From assembly GCA_041671505.1 (NCBI GenBank), contig JBAZBK010000002.1, positions 1 through 64,000 of the forward strand: a stretch of DNA of 64,000 nt, read 5' to 3'. Of this stretch, positions 42,545 to 51,492 are shown piece by piece. Every line of letters begins with the position of its first letter. Position 1 is the first letter of the stretch. A program made the position numbers and the translations under genes. This stretch comes from JACPDH01 sp041671505 (GTDB lineage: Bacteria; Acidobacteriota; Thermoanaerobaculia; Gp7-AA8). Under the pieces are notes generated by a model. The model was not told the origin of the DNA and made no database searches. It worked only from the letters and a program-made list of their open reading frames with translations.

Positions 42545-45469
42545 ATGAGCGGCCCGTCCGAGGTTCGATCGCGGGACCTCGTGCTCGCACTTCTGGCGAC
42601 CTGGACCGTCGCCGTGGCCAAGCCGGTTCTGGACGTGGTCGGTCGGGCGCCCGAATACTGGACCGCAAATCGCATCGACACCGTATGGATCGTCGGTACG
42701 GCCCTAACGCTTACCCTCGCGCCCCCGCTGATCTTCGGAGGAATCGTTTCGGCAATCCGCCGGGCCAAGCGGCTCCGAAGCATCGGCTCCCTCCTGTTCA
42801 CCGCGACGTTAGCGATCCTCGTCGCGATCGCAATCTTCCACACCGCCTCACTCTTCATGGGCAAGAGTATGTTCGGGGTTGCGTGCGCCGGTTCCGCCGC
42901 GCTCGTCGCCGCGTGGCAATACTGGCGATCCGAGGTGACGCGCCGCTTCGTGAGTTACTGCAGCGTGATCGCACTCGCAGCCCCCGCGACATTCCTCTTC
43001 TTCGGCCCTACCTCCACGTTGATTCGAACCTCCGCCCGATCGACCGGGCCAAGAGTGACGTTGCGGGCACCCGTCGTCATGATCGTATTTGACGAATTGA
43101 ATCTCCCGACGTTGATCGACGAAAACGGGGAAATCGACAAACGCCTCTTTCCGAACTTCCATCGCATCGCATCCACGTCGACCTGGTATCAGAATGCTTC
43201 GGTCAATTACGGCCAGACCGAGCGCTCCGTACCCTCCCTCCTCACTGGCCGCTTCCAGACGCAGAAGGCGGCGGCCACTTCGTACAAACAGAGCCCCGAC
43301 AACCTGTTCACGCTCGTCCATGCCCCAGATGGAGTGTTCGCGCTCGAGCCGGCGACACGACTCTGCCCTCCAGCGATATGCGGAGGCGAGCCACGGGGAA
43401 TTCGGCAGCAGCTCTCGGGCGTGGGAGCAGATCTCTGGCTCGTCTACCAGAACATCGTCGTTCCAGACAGGTTTCGATCGAGCGTGCGGCCGATTCCGCA
43501 GCGGTTCCACGACCTCGCCGGCGCCGCTCCTTCGTATGACAGCGCAGGCGAAGGAGCCGCTGACCCGTCCACAACTGTTCGCTCGATCGAACATTGGTTT
43601 CGCAGGGGTCACACGCGCTCTCTGGTATTCCTGCACTTCGAGCTCCCGCACGCTCCCTACGTGAGGAACCCTGACGGCTCCTACTACACGCGAACCGGCA
43701 GCTACGAGATGCGCGGCTGGAATCCGGCCACGTATCGGTGGCGGTCGGATGCGCAGTTCTTCGCCGCACAGGCGCTACAGCGATACATGCTGCAGACGAT
43801 GGCAGCCGACAGGATGCTCGGCATACTTCTAGACAGCCTTGCATCGAACGGCCGCTTGAAGGACTGCACCGTGATCGTGACCGCCGATCACGGCGTCGCC
43901 TTTACTCCCGGCCGGGCGCGCCGCGCTGTGACGTGGAAGGGAGCAGAGGGCGTCGTTGCCGAATTGAATGCAGTTCCACTCTTCTGGAAGTCACCCGGAC
44001 AACAGACACCAAAGCGGCTGCGCGACAACGCCGAACTGGTCGACGTCCTGCCGACACTGCTCGAGGAGCTAGGTTCATCGACCGTGGACACCGGCATGAA
44101 CGGCCGCTCGCTGATCTCGTCGAGTCCCCGCAACGGCAAGTACTTCGCCGCCACTCAGTATCCGAAGGATGTATGGCCGGAAGTCCTGGAAGCGGCCCGG
44201 CGAATCCGTCGAGAGCTCAGCGTGACCTCGACGACTGACGGCGTCTTCTTCGTGCAGCCTTCGAAATACGCGGCGCTCGTCGGGCGTGACATCACCGATG
44301 CAGGCGAATCGAGCGGCTCCGTCGAGCTCGACAACCCGTTGATCCTGCAGACCCTGGCGGAATACCGCCCCGATTCGGCCGACAAACCGAACTTCCTGCG
44401 GGGACGACTGCTGAAGCGTTCGACGGCAACGACGATTGCCGTCGTTCTCAACGGCCGCATCGCCGACGTCGTCGACCTGTTTCTCGACGATTCGGGCCAA
44501 CGCTTCTCGTCTGTCTTTGACCCGTCGTTACTGAAGCCCGGCGCGAACACGCTCCAATTCTGCGAAGTCACATGGGATCAGCAGGGCTCGCTCGCGCTAT
44601 CACTGCTCGGCGCGAAGAAACAGAGCTTCAGCGTGGTCGACGGACTGCTCGTGAACTCGAGCGGCAAGCCGATGCGTCGCGATCAGGCGCGCCTTGTCGG
44701 AGGATTTGACACGCTGGCCGACAGCACTCCGGGCATGCTGCACCTGAAAGGATGGCTGGGGGACAGGAACGGTTGGGTGCCAGCGTCCGCGTTTCTGGTC
44801 GACTTTCGAGGTATCCGGCAACTGCTGCGCCCCACGCTGCAGCGGCCCGGGCTGGCTTCGGTCTCGGAACGGATGACCGCAAGCGGGTTCGACACGTATC
44901 TGATGTACAGCGGACGGCCGTTCGAATTGAACGACGTGACTGTCTATGTGATCTTCGATGATTCGACATACGCCGAGCTCGAGAACGAGGTTGGCGTGGT
45001 TCAGGGGGGCCCGCAGTCGACGACCCCGGTCAAACGTGAACCGGCTGCGCCCGTACGTCCGGTCGAACTATCTCCCGTCGAGGCGACGCGCGCCCTTTTC
45101 GCCCGACTCGTAAAGAAGGAGCTCGGGGCGGAATCAGGAAACATCGAGTTGCGGCCGGCGGGAATTCTCATCCATCCCGGCACGACGCCTACAGTTGCGA
45201 CATTCCGCCTCGGAGGAGAGAAGGCGAGCCTTCGACTGCGGATGTTCATCGCAGAGCTCGATGCGCCCGGGAAAGCGGTTCCACAGGCTGGAAACGTCAA
45301 CGTGGAGATTTTCGTCGACGGGAAAAGCGCAGTGCGCTGCAAGCTCGATCGAAACTCGAACGAAGAGCGGACTCTCGACGTCTCGGGCGCAAACGAACTG
45401 ACAGTGAGGGTCGACAACGCCAACGGCAAGGCGTGGTGGGACTGGTTCATGCTCACGGCCCTCAACTGA
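42545..45469 (+). CDS. Membrane-anchored alkaline-phosphatase/sulfatase-fold protein
   Basis: 974 residues. About five N-terminal membrane helices (for example IVGTALTLTLAPPLIFGG and LAILVAIAIFHTASLF) end near residue 160. A periplasmic sulfatase/phosphoethanolamine-transferase fold follows. The first metal site is VVMIVFDELNLPTLID, the nucleophile region is NYGQTERSVPSLLTG (about 220), and the second metal site is TVIVTADHGVAF (about 440). The last 350 residues are beta-rich and look like carbohydrate-binding modules. The nucleophile appears to be threonine or serine, not the cysteine of true sulfatases. Transfer or removal of a phospho-substituent on the glycan is therefore more likely than sulfate hydrolysis. 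This is inference. Confidence 0.75.
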   Translation: MSGPSEVRSRDLVLALLATWTVAVAKPVLDVVGRAPEYWTANRIDTVWIVGTALTLTLAPPLIFGGIVSAIRRAKRLRSIGSLLFTATLAILVAIAIFHTASLFMGKSMFGVACAGSAALVAAWQYWRSEVTRRFVSYCSVIALAAPATFLFFGPTSTLIRTSARSTGPRVTLRAPVVMIVFDELNLPTLIDENGEIDKRLFPNFHRIASTSTWYQNASVNYGQTERSVPSLLTGRFQTQKAAATSYKQSPDNLFTLVHAPDGVFALEPATRLCPPAICGGEPRGIRQQLSGVGADLWLVYQNIVVPDRFRSSVRPIPQRFHDLAGAAPSYDSAGEGAADPSTTVRSIEHWFRRGHTRSLVFLHFELPHAPYVRNPDGSYYTRTGSYEMRGWNPATYRWRSDAQFFAAQALQRYMLQTMAADRMLGILLDSLASNGRLKDCTVIVTADHGVAFTPGRARRAVTWKGAEGVVAELNAVPLFWKSPGQQTPKRLRDNAELVDVLPTLLEELGSSTVDTGMNGRSLISSSPRNGKYFAATQYPKDVWPEVLEAARRIRRELSVTSTTDGVFFVQPSKYAALVGRDITDAGESSGSVELDNPLILQTLAEYRPDSADKPNFLRGRLLKRSTATTIAVVLNGRIADVVDLFLDDSGQRFSSVFDPSLLKPGANTLQFCEVTWDQQGSLALSLLGAKKQSFSVVDGLLVNSSGKPMRRDQARLVGGFDTLADSTPGMLHLKGWLGDRNGWVPASAFLVDFRGIRQLLRPTLQRPGLASVSERMTASGFDTYLMYSGRPFELNDVTVYVIFDDSTYAELENEVGVVQGGPQSTTPVKREPAAPVRPVELSPVEATRALFARLVKKELGAESGNIELRPAGILIHPGTTPTVATFRLGGEKASLRLRMFIAELDAPGKAVPQAGNVNVEIFVDGKSAVRCKLDRNSNEERTLDVSGANELTVRVDNANGKAWWDWFMLTALN

Positions 45470-45477
45470 GACAGACG

Positions 45478-45524
45478 CGGCCGTCGTCAAACCTGACGAG
45501 GCCGACACTCGCGGCGGCGCCGCG
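45478..45524. terminator. Paired hairpins between convergent genes
   Basis: CGGCC-G-TCGTC-AAACCT-GACGA-GGCCG (45478-45504) forms a 10-bp stem with one bulged G. It is followed by CGCGGC-GGC-GCCGCG (45510-45524). Both lie in the 79-bp gap between convergent stops. No T-tract follows. A bidirectional terminator is plausible. Confidence 0.45.
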
Positions 45525-45548
45525 ATCCGCCTAACAGGCGACTTGCGC

Positions 45549-46490
45549 TCACCGAGATCGCATCGCACCCCGTTCCGCGAGAAACTGGTCATAGTCCCTG
45601 ATGTAGTCGCCGGGATCGTATGCGTGTGACGCCAGAACGAGCAGCATCGCGTCGCGGCTGTATTTGTACTGCGTTCCCCAGACCATGGGGGGCAGATACA
45701 GGCCGGTTTCCGGAGACTCCAGGAGAAACTCCTGACGGTGCTCCCCGTCGTCACAGACCACCGCCACCGACCCGCGCAGGCACACCAGAAACTGCTCGCA
45801 CACACGGTGTGCATGCTCGCCTCGAACATCTTTCGAAGGCACGTCGAAGACGACGAAGTACCGCGCCGGGGCGAAGAGCAGGCCTTTCCCGACCTCGCGG
45901 GCCAGCAGATTCCCGCGCAGGTCGCCGATCACCGGCGAATCGATCAGTTGGACACGATCGACACGGATATCGGGGCCGCCTGAAGGACTGACCGCTCCAC
46001 GCGGCGGGCGCCCCGAAACCTCGGCGTCTGCGTATCGGACGATTCGAGCGGGGGACCCGACGACGACTGCATACGAAGGTACCGATCGCGTTACGACCGC
46101 GCCGGCTCCCACCATCGCGTTCTGGCCGATGGTGACGCCGGGCAGGATCGTCGCGTTCGCGCCGATCGACGCTCCTTTGCGCACGATCGTCTCGGGGTAC
46201 TTCGAAAGGTGCTGCCTGCTCCGGGGAAACGGATCGTTGGTAAACGTCGCGTTCGGGCCAACGAATACGTCGTCTTCGATCGTGACGCCGTCCCAGAGTT
46301 GAACGCCGCACTTGATCGTCACGCGGTTCCCCACGACGACGTCGTTTTCGATGAACACGTGGTCGCAGATGTTGCAATCGTCTCCGACGACCGCGCCAGG
46401 GAGCACGTGCGCGAATGCCCAGATCCGAGTCCCGTTCCCCACGCGCGTGCTCTCCACGATCGCATTCGGGTGTCGATAGAATTCACTCAT
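45549..46490 (-). CDS. WxcM-like acetyltransferase / dTDP-sugar 3,4-ketoisomerase fusion
   Basis: 313 residues. Residues of about 1-155 are a left-handed beta-helix acyltransferase with hexapeptide repeats (AVVGDDCNICDHVFIENDVV, ILPGVTIGQNAMVGAGAVVT). Residues of about 175-305 are a cupin-type FdtA/QdtA sugar isomerase with the catalytic histidines in DVRGEHAHRVCEQFLV and the family block ESPETGLYLPPMVWGTQYKY. Together these activities isomerise dTDP-4-keto-6-deoxyglucose to the 3-keto sugar and later N-acetylate the 3-amino product (Fuc3NAc or Qui3NAc). The aminotransferase needed between these steps is two genes upstream in the same operon. The start is 3 nt after the GT2 stop. Confidence 0.85.
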   Translation of the reverse strand: MSEFYRHPNAIVESTRVGNGTRIWAFAHVLPGAVVGDDCNICDHVFIENDVVVGNRVTIKCGVQLWDGVTIEDDVFVGPNATFTNDPFPRSRQHLSKYPETIVRKGASIGANATILPGVTIGQNAMVGAGAVVTRSVPSYAVVVGSPARIVRYADAEVSGRPPRGAVSPSGGPDIRVDRVQLIDSPVIGDLRGNLLAREVGKGLLFAPARYFVVFDVPSKDVRGEHAHRVCEQFLVCLRGSVAVVCDDGEHRQEFLLESPETGLYLPPMVWGTQYKYSRDAMLLVLASHAYDPGDYIRDYDQFLAERGAMRSR

Positions 46491-46493
46491 CGA

Positions 46494-47450
46494 TCAGGAT
46501 TCCCCACTCGTCCCGTCGCGATCTCCGTTGAATGCCCGGTGTGAGGCCACGACGTAATTCGGCCTGTGCTTCGTGTTCTCGAACGTGCGCCAGACGTAGG
46601 CTCCGATGATTCCGAGCCCAAAACAATTCAAGCCCCCGAAAAAGGTGATCGTGAAGACCGTCGCCGCATAGCCGGGAACCGGCACGGCGCCGACGACCCG
46701 GGCGACCACCACGGTCGCCCCGAATACGCATGCCACGGCGATCCCGAGCAACCCGATCCGCAGCAACAGTCTGATCGGGAGATCGGAAAACCCGAACACG
46801 CTGTCCATCAGGTAGCGCACCTTCTTGCGAAGCGTCCATGCCGACTTTCCGATGGTTCGTTCACGTCGCTCGTACGGCACAGCGGCCCTGCGGAATCCCA
46901 CCCAGAGCAACAGGCCGACCAGCGAGCTGTTGCTTTCGTCGAGTTGGAGCAGTTCATCCCGGACTTTGCGCGTACAGCCGAAGACGTCAACGCCGCCGGC
47001 CGGAACCTCCGGCTGCACAAATTGCCGGTATGTGGCCCAGAACAGCGACGACGACAGTCGGCTCACCATTGGATCCCGCCGCGACGTCCGTTGCCCGACG
47101 ACCACGTCATGCTCCCCTGCGAGCAGAATGCGGTTGAACTCGACGATCAATTCCGGCGGCTCCTGTAGGTCGGCAGCGATCACTGCAAAACGGTCGCCGC
47201 GCGCGACCCGAAGCCCCGCACGAATTGCTGCAAACGACCCGAAGTTTCTCGAGAGCGAGACCAGTTGAGACGAAAATCCGGCCGCCGGAAGCCTTGCCGC
47301 AAGCTGAAGGTAGCTGTCGTCCGGGCTGCCGTCGACCACGAAGACGACTTCCAGCTCTCCCCCGAGCTTTCCGTCGAGCGATTCGAGCGCATCCACTAAC
47401 GCGGGTATGTTCCCCGAGTTGCAATAGACGGGGATCACAAGTGAAATCAT
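46494..47450 (-). CDS. GtrB/ArnC-like polyprenyl-phosphate GT2
   Basis: 318 residues. The GT2 domain opens with MISLVIPVYCNSGNIPALVD. Donor-site motifs are VVFVVDGSPDDSYLQL and AVIAADLQEPPELIVEF. The segment RTIGKSAWTLRKKVRYLMDS precedes two C-terminal membrane helices (LLLRIGLLGIAVACVFGATV, VFTITFFGGLNCFGLGIIGA). This layout matches GtrB and dolichol-phosphate-type transferases that load one sugar onto undecaprenyl phosphate. Its operon with amino-sugar genes suggests that it loads the 3-acetamido sugar. Its start overlaps the aminotransferase stop by 4 nt. Confidence 0.82.
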   Translation of the reverse strand: MISLVIPVYCNSGNIPALVDALESLDGKLGGELEVVFVVDGSPDDSYLQLAARLPAAGFSSQLVSLSRNFGSFAAIRAGLRVARGDRFAVIAADLQEPPELIVEFNRILLAGEHDVVVGQRTSRRDPMVSRLSSSLFWATYRQFVQPEVPAGGVDVFGCTRKVRDELLQLDESNSSLVGLLLWVGFRRAAVPYERRERTIGKSAWTLRKKVRYLMDSVFGFSDLPIRLLLRIGLLGIAVACVFGATVVVARVVGAVPVPGYAATVFTITFFGGLNCFGLGIIGAYVWRTFENTKHRPNYVVASHRAFNGDRDGTSGES

Positions 47451-48637
47451 CGCCAGGAATTCACGGCGTCGACGACGCTCGCGACCTCCGCATCAGTCAG
47501 GTAGGGATGAATCGGGAGCGAGACCTCGCACTCGGCGAAGTTCGTGGCTCTGGACAACGCTCCGAATACTTCGAAGGGACTCTTTCGCAACGCCTGTTGG
47601 TCGCTGATGAGCTTCGGGTAATGGACCGCCGACTGAATTCCCCGATCGCGGAGGTACGCGAGGAACTCGTCCCTCCGCCGATCCGGTACCAGCACTGCAA
47701 AGAGGTGCCACGCAGGCGAAGCTCCCGCTGGGACGGGCAATGGGCGCACAAGGGTCGACTGCATTCCGTCGAGGTAGACGTGTGCGATCTCCCGCCTCCG
47801 AGCGGTCCACTGATCGAGCCTCGGCAGAAACGCGCGAAGAAGCACCGCCGCGTGCAGTTCGTCCAGCCGACTGTTCAGCCCGAGCTCGGAGTGGATGTAT
47901 TTGGACGACTGCCCGTAATCACGCAAGACCCGGCACTTCTCGAGCAAGGCCGGATCGTCTGCGGAGATCGCGCCGCCATCTCCAAGCGCACCTAGGTTTT
48001 TCGTCGGATAGAAACTCAGCGCGGCGATTTCGCCGACTGATCCCGCGACACGCCCAGCATGACTGGCACCAATCGATTGGGCACAATCCTCGAGCAGGCG
48101 AAGGCCGAATCGTTCGCGCACCGATTGGAGGTGCTCGAGATCGAGCGCACTGCCGTACAGGTGAACCGGCAGGAGAAAGCGGATCGAAGAATCGCTGCTG
48201 ATCGCCTCGGTCGCGAGATCGAGGTCTAGCAACCCTCGTTCATCCACGTCGACAAAAACTGGCACCCCTCCGGCTCGGACCACAGCGAGTGTCGTCGCGA
48301 ACGCGCTTAACGGGGTCGTCAGAACCTTATCCCCGTCCTTTAGGCCGAGGGCCCGGAGGCCAATCTCGATCGCGTCCAGCCCACTCGCGCAGCCGACGGA
48401 GGCGGCCCGCCTCATCCGTGAGGATAGCGCGCTCTCGAAGCCGGAGACTTCAGAACCGAGGATGTACCAGCCGCTCTCGCCCACCCTGCCGACGGCCGCA
48501 AGAACATCGTCCCCGGCGTCGGCCCAAAGCCGGGCGAAATCATTCAGTAAGACGCCAGCCAAGCTGTTTCCAGTCTGTAGTTTGTGCAACCGCGAGCGGT
48601 CGAAGGATAGCAGTCGGTCGTCAAGGCGGTCAATCAA
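47447..48637 (-). CDS. DegT/DnrJ/EryC1 sugar aminotransferase (FdtB-like)
   Basis: Up to 396 residues. The start is unclear: TTG 48637 is the first option, and another TTG near 48567 would fit the usual family N-terminus. PLP-fold motifs: SGWYILGSEVSGFESALSSR, VGCASGLDAIEIGLRALGLK, PVHLYGSALDLEHL, EDCAQSIGASHAGR, and the Schiff-base lysine in LSFYPTKNLGALGDGGAI. The substrate-side segment RDYGQSSKYIHSELGLNSRL is conserved. It should transaminate a 3-keto-6-deoxy dTDP-sugar made by the fused isomerase two genes downstream. It starts the minus-strand amino-sugar operon. Confidence 0.85.
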   Translation of the reverse strand: MIDRLDDRLLSFDRSRLHKLQTGNSLAGVLLNDFARLWADAGDDVLAAVGRVGESGWYILGSEVSGFESALSSRMRRAASVGCASGLDAIEIGLRALGLKDGDKVLTTPLSAFATTLAVVRAGGVPVFVDVDERGLLDLDLATEAISSDSSIRFLLPVHLYGSALDLEHLQSVRERFGLRLLEDCAQSIGASHAGRVAGSVGEIAALSFYPTKNLGALGDGGAISADDPALLEKCRVLRDYGQSSKYIHSELGLNSRLDELHAAVLLRAFLPRLDQWTARRREIAHVYLDGMQSTLVRPLPVPAGASPAWHLFAVLVPDRRRDEFLAYLRDRGIQSAVHYPKLISDQQALRKSPFEVFGALSRATNFAECEVSLPIHPYLTDAEVASVVDAVNSWR

Positions 48638-48849
48638 TCGGGTCGCCGCAAAGGCGTCGCCTCAAGACCTCCGGAGTGTTGTCACAGCCACGGGATCGCA
48701 TAACGTCGCAGGAAAGCCCGCTCAATGTCATCCTTCTCCGGCGCCTTACCCTTTGCAATCGCCGGTCGTCGCCATCTCGCCAGCGAAGAGCGACGGTTGC
48801 CTTACGCGGAATGGCAGTTTGCCAAGGGGCGCCTAGGAGCGACATCCCG

Positions 48850-48855
48850 TACAAT
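48850..48855 (+). promoter_or_regulatory. Possible -10 box (TACAAT) for the GtrII-like gene
   Basis: TACAAT lies 39 nt upstream of ATG 48895. No matching -35 hexamer is seen at 16-18 bp, so this is weak. The 257-bp divergent gap 48638-48894 contains no other identifiable feature. Confidence 0.3.
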
Positions 48856-48894
48856 TGCCGGCGTCACCGCACATCGGGCTCATCGACTTCGCTC

Positions 48895-50553
48895 ATGAAG
48901 AAACCACCCAAAACGAACGCGGGCCAATCCGCTGCACCCGACACGTCACGAGCGGATACCGCCGCGTCGCCGCCGGCGACGAACGGTTCGTTCGATCTCA
49001 TCGCTGCAACGAGACGAGTCTTCGCACGGCTCGACGCCGCTGGCTACAACCCGCTTCGGGACCGGTGGCTGTGGATCGCAGCCGGGTTGATCTCGCTGCT
49101 CTGCTACGGTTACGAGATATCGAGCTTCTCACTCTCGATCGACGAAGAGCTCCACAGCTTCCAGCAGGCTGCGACGTGGAAGGCCTGGCTGACTCAGGGG
49201 CGCTGGGGGATGGCGCTCATCACATATCTGATCCCTCCGATGGGAGGTCTACCCTTCCTTCCCACGTTGTTGTTCTGCGTCGGCCTGAGCTTTAGTGCGG
49301 TGCTCTTTTCAGCCTCGCTTCGGACCGATCGCCGCGCAGCCTTCGTCTTCGTCGCGCTCTTCGTCAGCTGCCCGATCTGGCCTCATATCGGCGAGTTCAA
49401 CACCTTCAGCTCGGGTTTCGTGATCGGGCTGGCTCTATGCGCGGCCGCGGCGCTTGTGACATACGGCCAGGGAATGCGGGGCGCGATTCTCGCAGGCATT
49501 CTGCTCACCGTTTCGATCGCGATCTATCAGACGCTTGTGCTGAACTACATGGCGATCGTGATGATCGTCGCGCTGCGAGGCATCCCGGAAGAGAGCTCCA
49601 GCACCCGGTCCGATCGTTCAGGGCTGCAGACGCTTCTGTTCCTTCCGGCAGGCATCGCGACGGCCAGCCTCGTGCTCTACGTGGCAATCTCGAAGCTTGC
49701 ACTCTTCGCGACCGGCTCCGCGCTTACGTACATCCAGGACTGGCTGCAGGTCTCCGAACTGCTCACTGCGCAGAATGCCGGGCGGAGTCGCATGCTCGCA
49801 AAATCATGGGCCCTGCTTTCCGGAAGTGATCCTGCTTACCTCGGATCGGGCCCGGTCGTCCTGCTTCTCTCCTGGATGGGAGTTGCGGCCGCGATCTGGA
49901 AGCTCTTCTCATTCGGAGCGACCTCCGCCAGCCGGCGCCTGGCGGAAATCGGTGTCGTCCTCGGGGCGGTCGCTCTGGCGCTCACTCCTGTCGTGCTCTC
50001 GTCAGGCCGCATTCCGATTCGGGCGCTAGTAGCATTTCCGCTCGTCTACGCCGTGCTCGCCTGCGGAGCATTTTTGCGCTACAGGCTCGCGAATGCGGTT
50101 TGCTGGTTCCTGATCGTGCTCGCCGTGCTGACGAACAGCTGGATCGCAACCTCACTCTTCTATTCCGACACGATGGCGCGGCAGAGAGACGCGCAGGTCG
50201 CCGCCACCCTCATCCCCAGAGTCGAGGCGTTAGGCAGAACAAAGCCGGGATCCACCATTCGTCTGACGATGGCCGGTACCATGGCTTACAAGTCGAGCGG
50301 TACGTTCTACCGAGTCGAAATCTTCGGGACTTCCTTCTTCGAGCACAACGGCGGCAATATCTGGCGGGTAGTCCAATACCTCAAGCTCATGGGGCTCGAG
50401 AACGTCAGTCCCGTAGGCCTGACGGAGATACCCGCTTCGATTTCCAGGATCGAGAGCATGCCCGTCTGGCCGGATCCCGAATCGGTAGCTCTCATCGACG
50501 GAGTCGTGGTCGTGAAGTTCGGGGACATCACCGATTCGCAGCGACTCCGGTGA
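48895..50553 (+). CDS. GtrII-like membrane glycosyltransferase
   Basis: 552 residues from ATG 48895. A cytoplasmic N-terminus is followed by about ten membrane helices. Landmarks of the GtrII/O-antigen glucosyltransferase family are the acidic first loop FSLSIDEELHSFQQAATWKA, GRWGMALITYLIPPM and IAIYQTLVLNYMAIVMIVAL. The C-terminal segment is soluble, with GTMAYKSSGTFYRVEIFGTS. GtrII-type enzymes take a sugar from undecaprenyl phosphate in the periplasm and attach it as a side branch. Together with the GtrB-like protein and the amino-sugar genes just to its left (divergent), it could form a modification cassette. No GtrA flippase was found. Confidence 0.75.
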   Translation: MKKPPKTNAGQSAAPDTSRADTAASPPATNGSFDLIAATRRVFARLDAAGYNPLRDRWLWIAAGLISLLCYGYEISSFSLSIDEELHSFQQAATWKAWLTQGRWGMALITYLIPPMGGLPFLPTLLFCVGLSFSAVLFSASLRTDRRAAFVFVALFVSCPIWPHIGEFNTFSSGFVIGLALCAAAALVTYGQGMRGAILAGILLTVSIAIYQTLVLNYMAIVMIVALRGIPEESSSTRSDRSGLQTLLFLPAGIATASLVLYVAISKLALFATGSALTYIQDWLQVSELLTAQNAGRSRMLAKSWALLSGSDPAYLGSGPVVLLLSWMGVAAAIWKLFSFGATSASRRLAEIGVVLGAVALALTPVVLSSGRIPIRALVAFPLVYAVLACGAFLRYRLANAVCWFLIVLAVLTNSWIATSLFYSDTMARQRDAQVAATLIPRVEALGRTKPGSTIRLTMAGTMAYKSSGTFYRVEIFGTSFFEHNGGNIWRVVQYLKLMGLENVSPVGLTEIPASISRIESMPVWPDPESVALIDGVVVVKFGDITDSQRLR

Positions 50554-50580
50554 AGCTGAACACCACTGTCGGAGCTTAGG

Positions 50581-50609
50581 TTCACAGATCACGGCACAAA
50601 GTGGATACT
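50581..50609 (+). promoter_or_regulatory. Sigma-70-like promoter for the zinc-ribbon methyltransferase
   Basis: TTCACA (50581-50586), a 17-bp spacer and GATACT (50604-50609), 11 nt before ATG 50621. The leader would be only about 5 nt long, again with no Shine-Dalgarno. Confidence 0.5.
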
Positions 50610-50620
50610 TCCCCCGCCAG

Positions 50621-51343
50621 ATGAGTGACGAATATCTGTTCGAACATCCGGGCCGTTGCCCGATCTGCGAAAAGCGCGTCACGTTCGTCGCGCGCAATCC
50701 GTGGTTCAGGGACAACCTCCTGTGCCCGGGATGCGGTTCAATTCCCCGCGAGCGCGCGCTCATGTTCTGCATCGAGCGCTTCCTGCCGGACTGGAGTCGC
50801 GGTCACGTTCACGAGTCGTCTCCGATCGAACGGGGCGCGTCGATCAAGCTACGCGGCTCGGCGCGTTACGTCGCCTCGCAATTCGATCCCTCGATCGCCC
50901 CGGGAGCGCGCGGCGCGGGAGGCTGGGTCAACCAGGACCTGGAGAAGCAGACCTTTTCCGACAACTCGTTCGATCTCGTCGTGACGCAAGACGTTTTCGA
51001 GCACATCTTCGATATCGACGCGGCCGCCCGCGAAATTGCACGCACGCTCAGACCAGGTGGCGTACATGTCTTCACGACCCCCCTGATCAACGGCACGAAA
51101 CCGAGCGAGCCGACCGCCATCCGTGAGGCGGACAACTCGATCACACACCTTGTACCCCCTTCCTACCATGGGAACCCCATGAGCGCCGACGGAGCGCTCG
51201 TCACCTGGCACTTCGGATTCGATCTCGCATCACGGATCGCCTCCGTCTCCGGACTTCCCACGATCGTCGTGGCTCTTGATCGGCTCGACCTCGGGATCCG
51301 AGCCGAGTTCATCGAGGTCTTCATCAGCTTCAAGCTGCGGTGA
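50621..51343 (+). CDS. Zinc-ribbon SAM methyltransferase
   Basis: 240 residues from ATG 50621. The N-terminus carries two CxxC knuckles (RCPICEKR and LLCPGCGS), typical of glycan-locus methyltransferases with an N-terminal zinc ribbon. The SAM domain is incomplete at motif I, but NSFDLVVTQDVFEHIFDIDA and ARTLRPGGVHVFTTPL are clear motifs. The substrate is probably a sugar of the surface glycan. It follows the GtrII-like gene by 67 bp and probably has its own promoter. Confidence 0.75.
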   Translation: MSDEYLFEHPGRCPICEKRVTFVARNPWFRDNLLCPGCGSIPRERALMFCIERFLPDWSRGHVHESSPIERGASIKLRGSARYVASQFDPSIAPGARGAGGWVNQDLEKQTFSDNSFDLVVTQDVFEHIFDIDAAAREIARTLRPGGVHVFTTPLINGTKPSEPTAIREADNSITHLVPPSYHGNPMSADGALVTWHFGFDLASRIASVSGLPTIVVALDRLDLGIRAEFIEVFISFKLR

Positions 51344-51418
51344 TCTTCAAGCCTGGGTCTCCCCGCCGCTCGAATCTCGTGCGTCGTTCCGACCCGTCAC
51401 GAATCACGCGCCACGTAA

Positions 51419-51441
51419 GATCGTGGTTCGGCATCACGATC
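51419..51441. promoter_or_regulatory. Dyad GATCGTG-N9-CACGATC upstream of a methyltransferase
   Basis: A perfect 7-bp inverted repeat, followed 13 nt later by an extended -10-like TGCTACGCT (from 51451). It lies in the 149-bp gap before GTG 51493 and could be an operator. No regulator gene is adjacent. Confidence 0.4.
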
Positions 51442-51492
51442 GACCGCTCGTGCTACGCTGGCGATCAGTCGGTAGCGTGACAAGGGGGTTCT

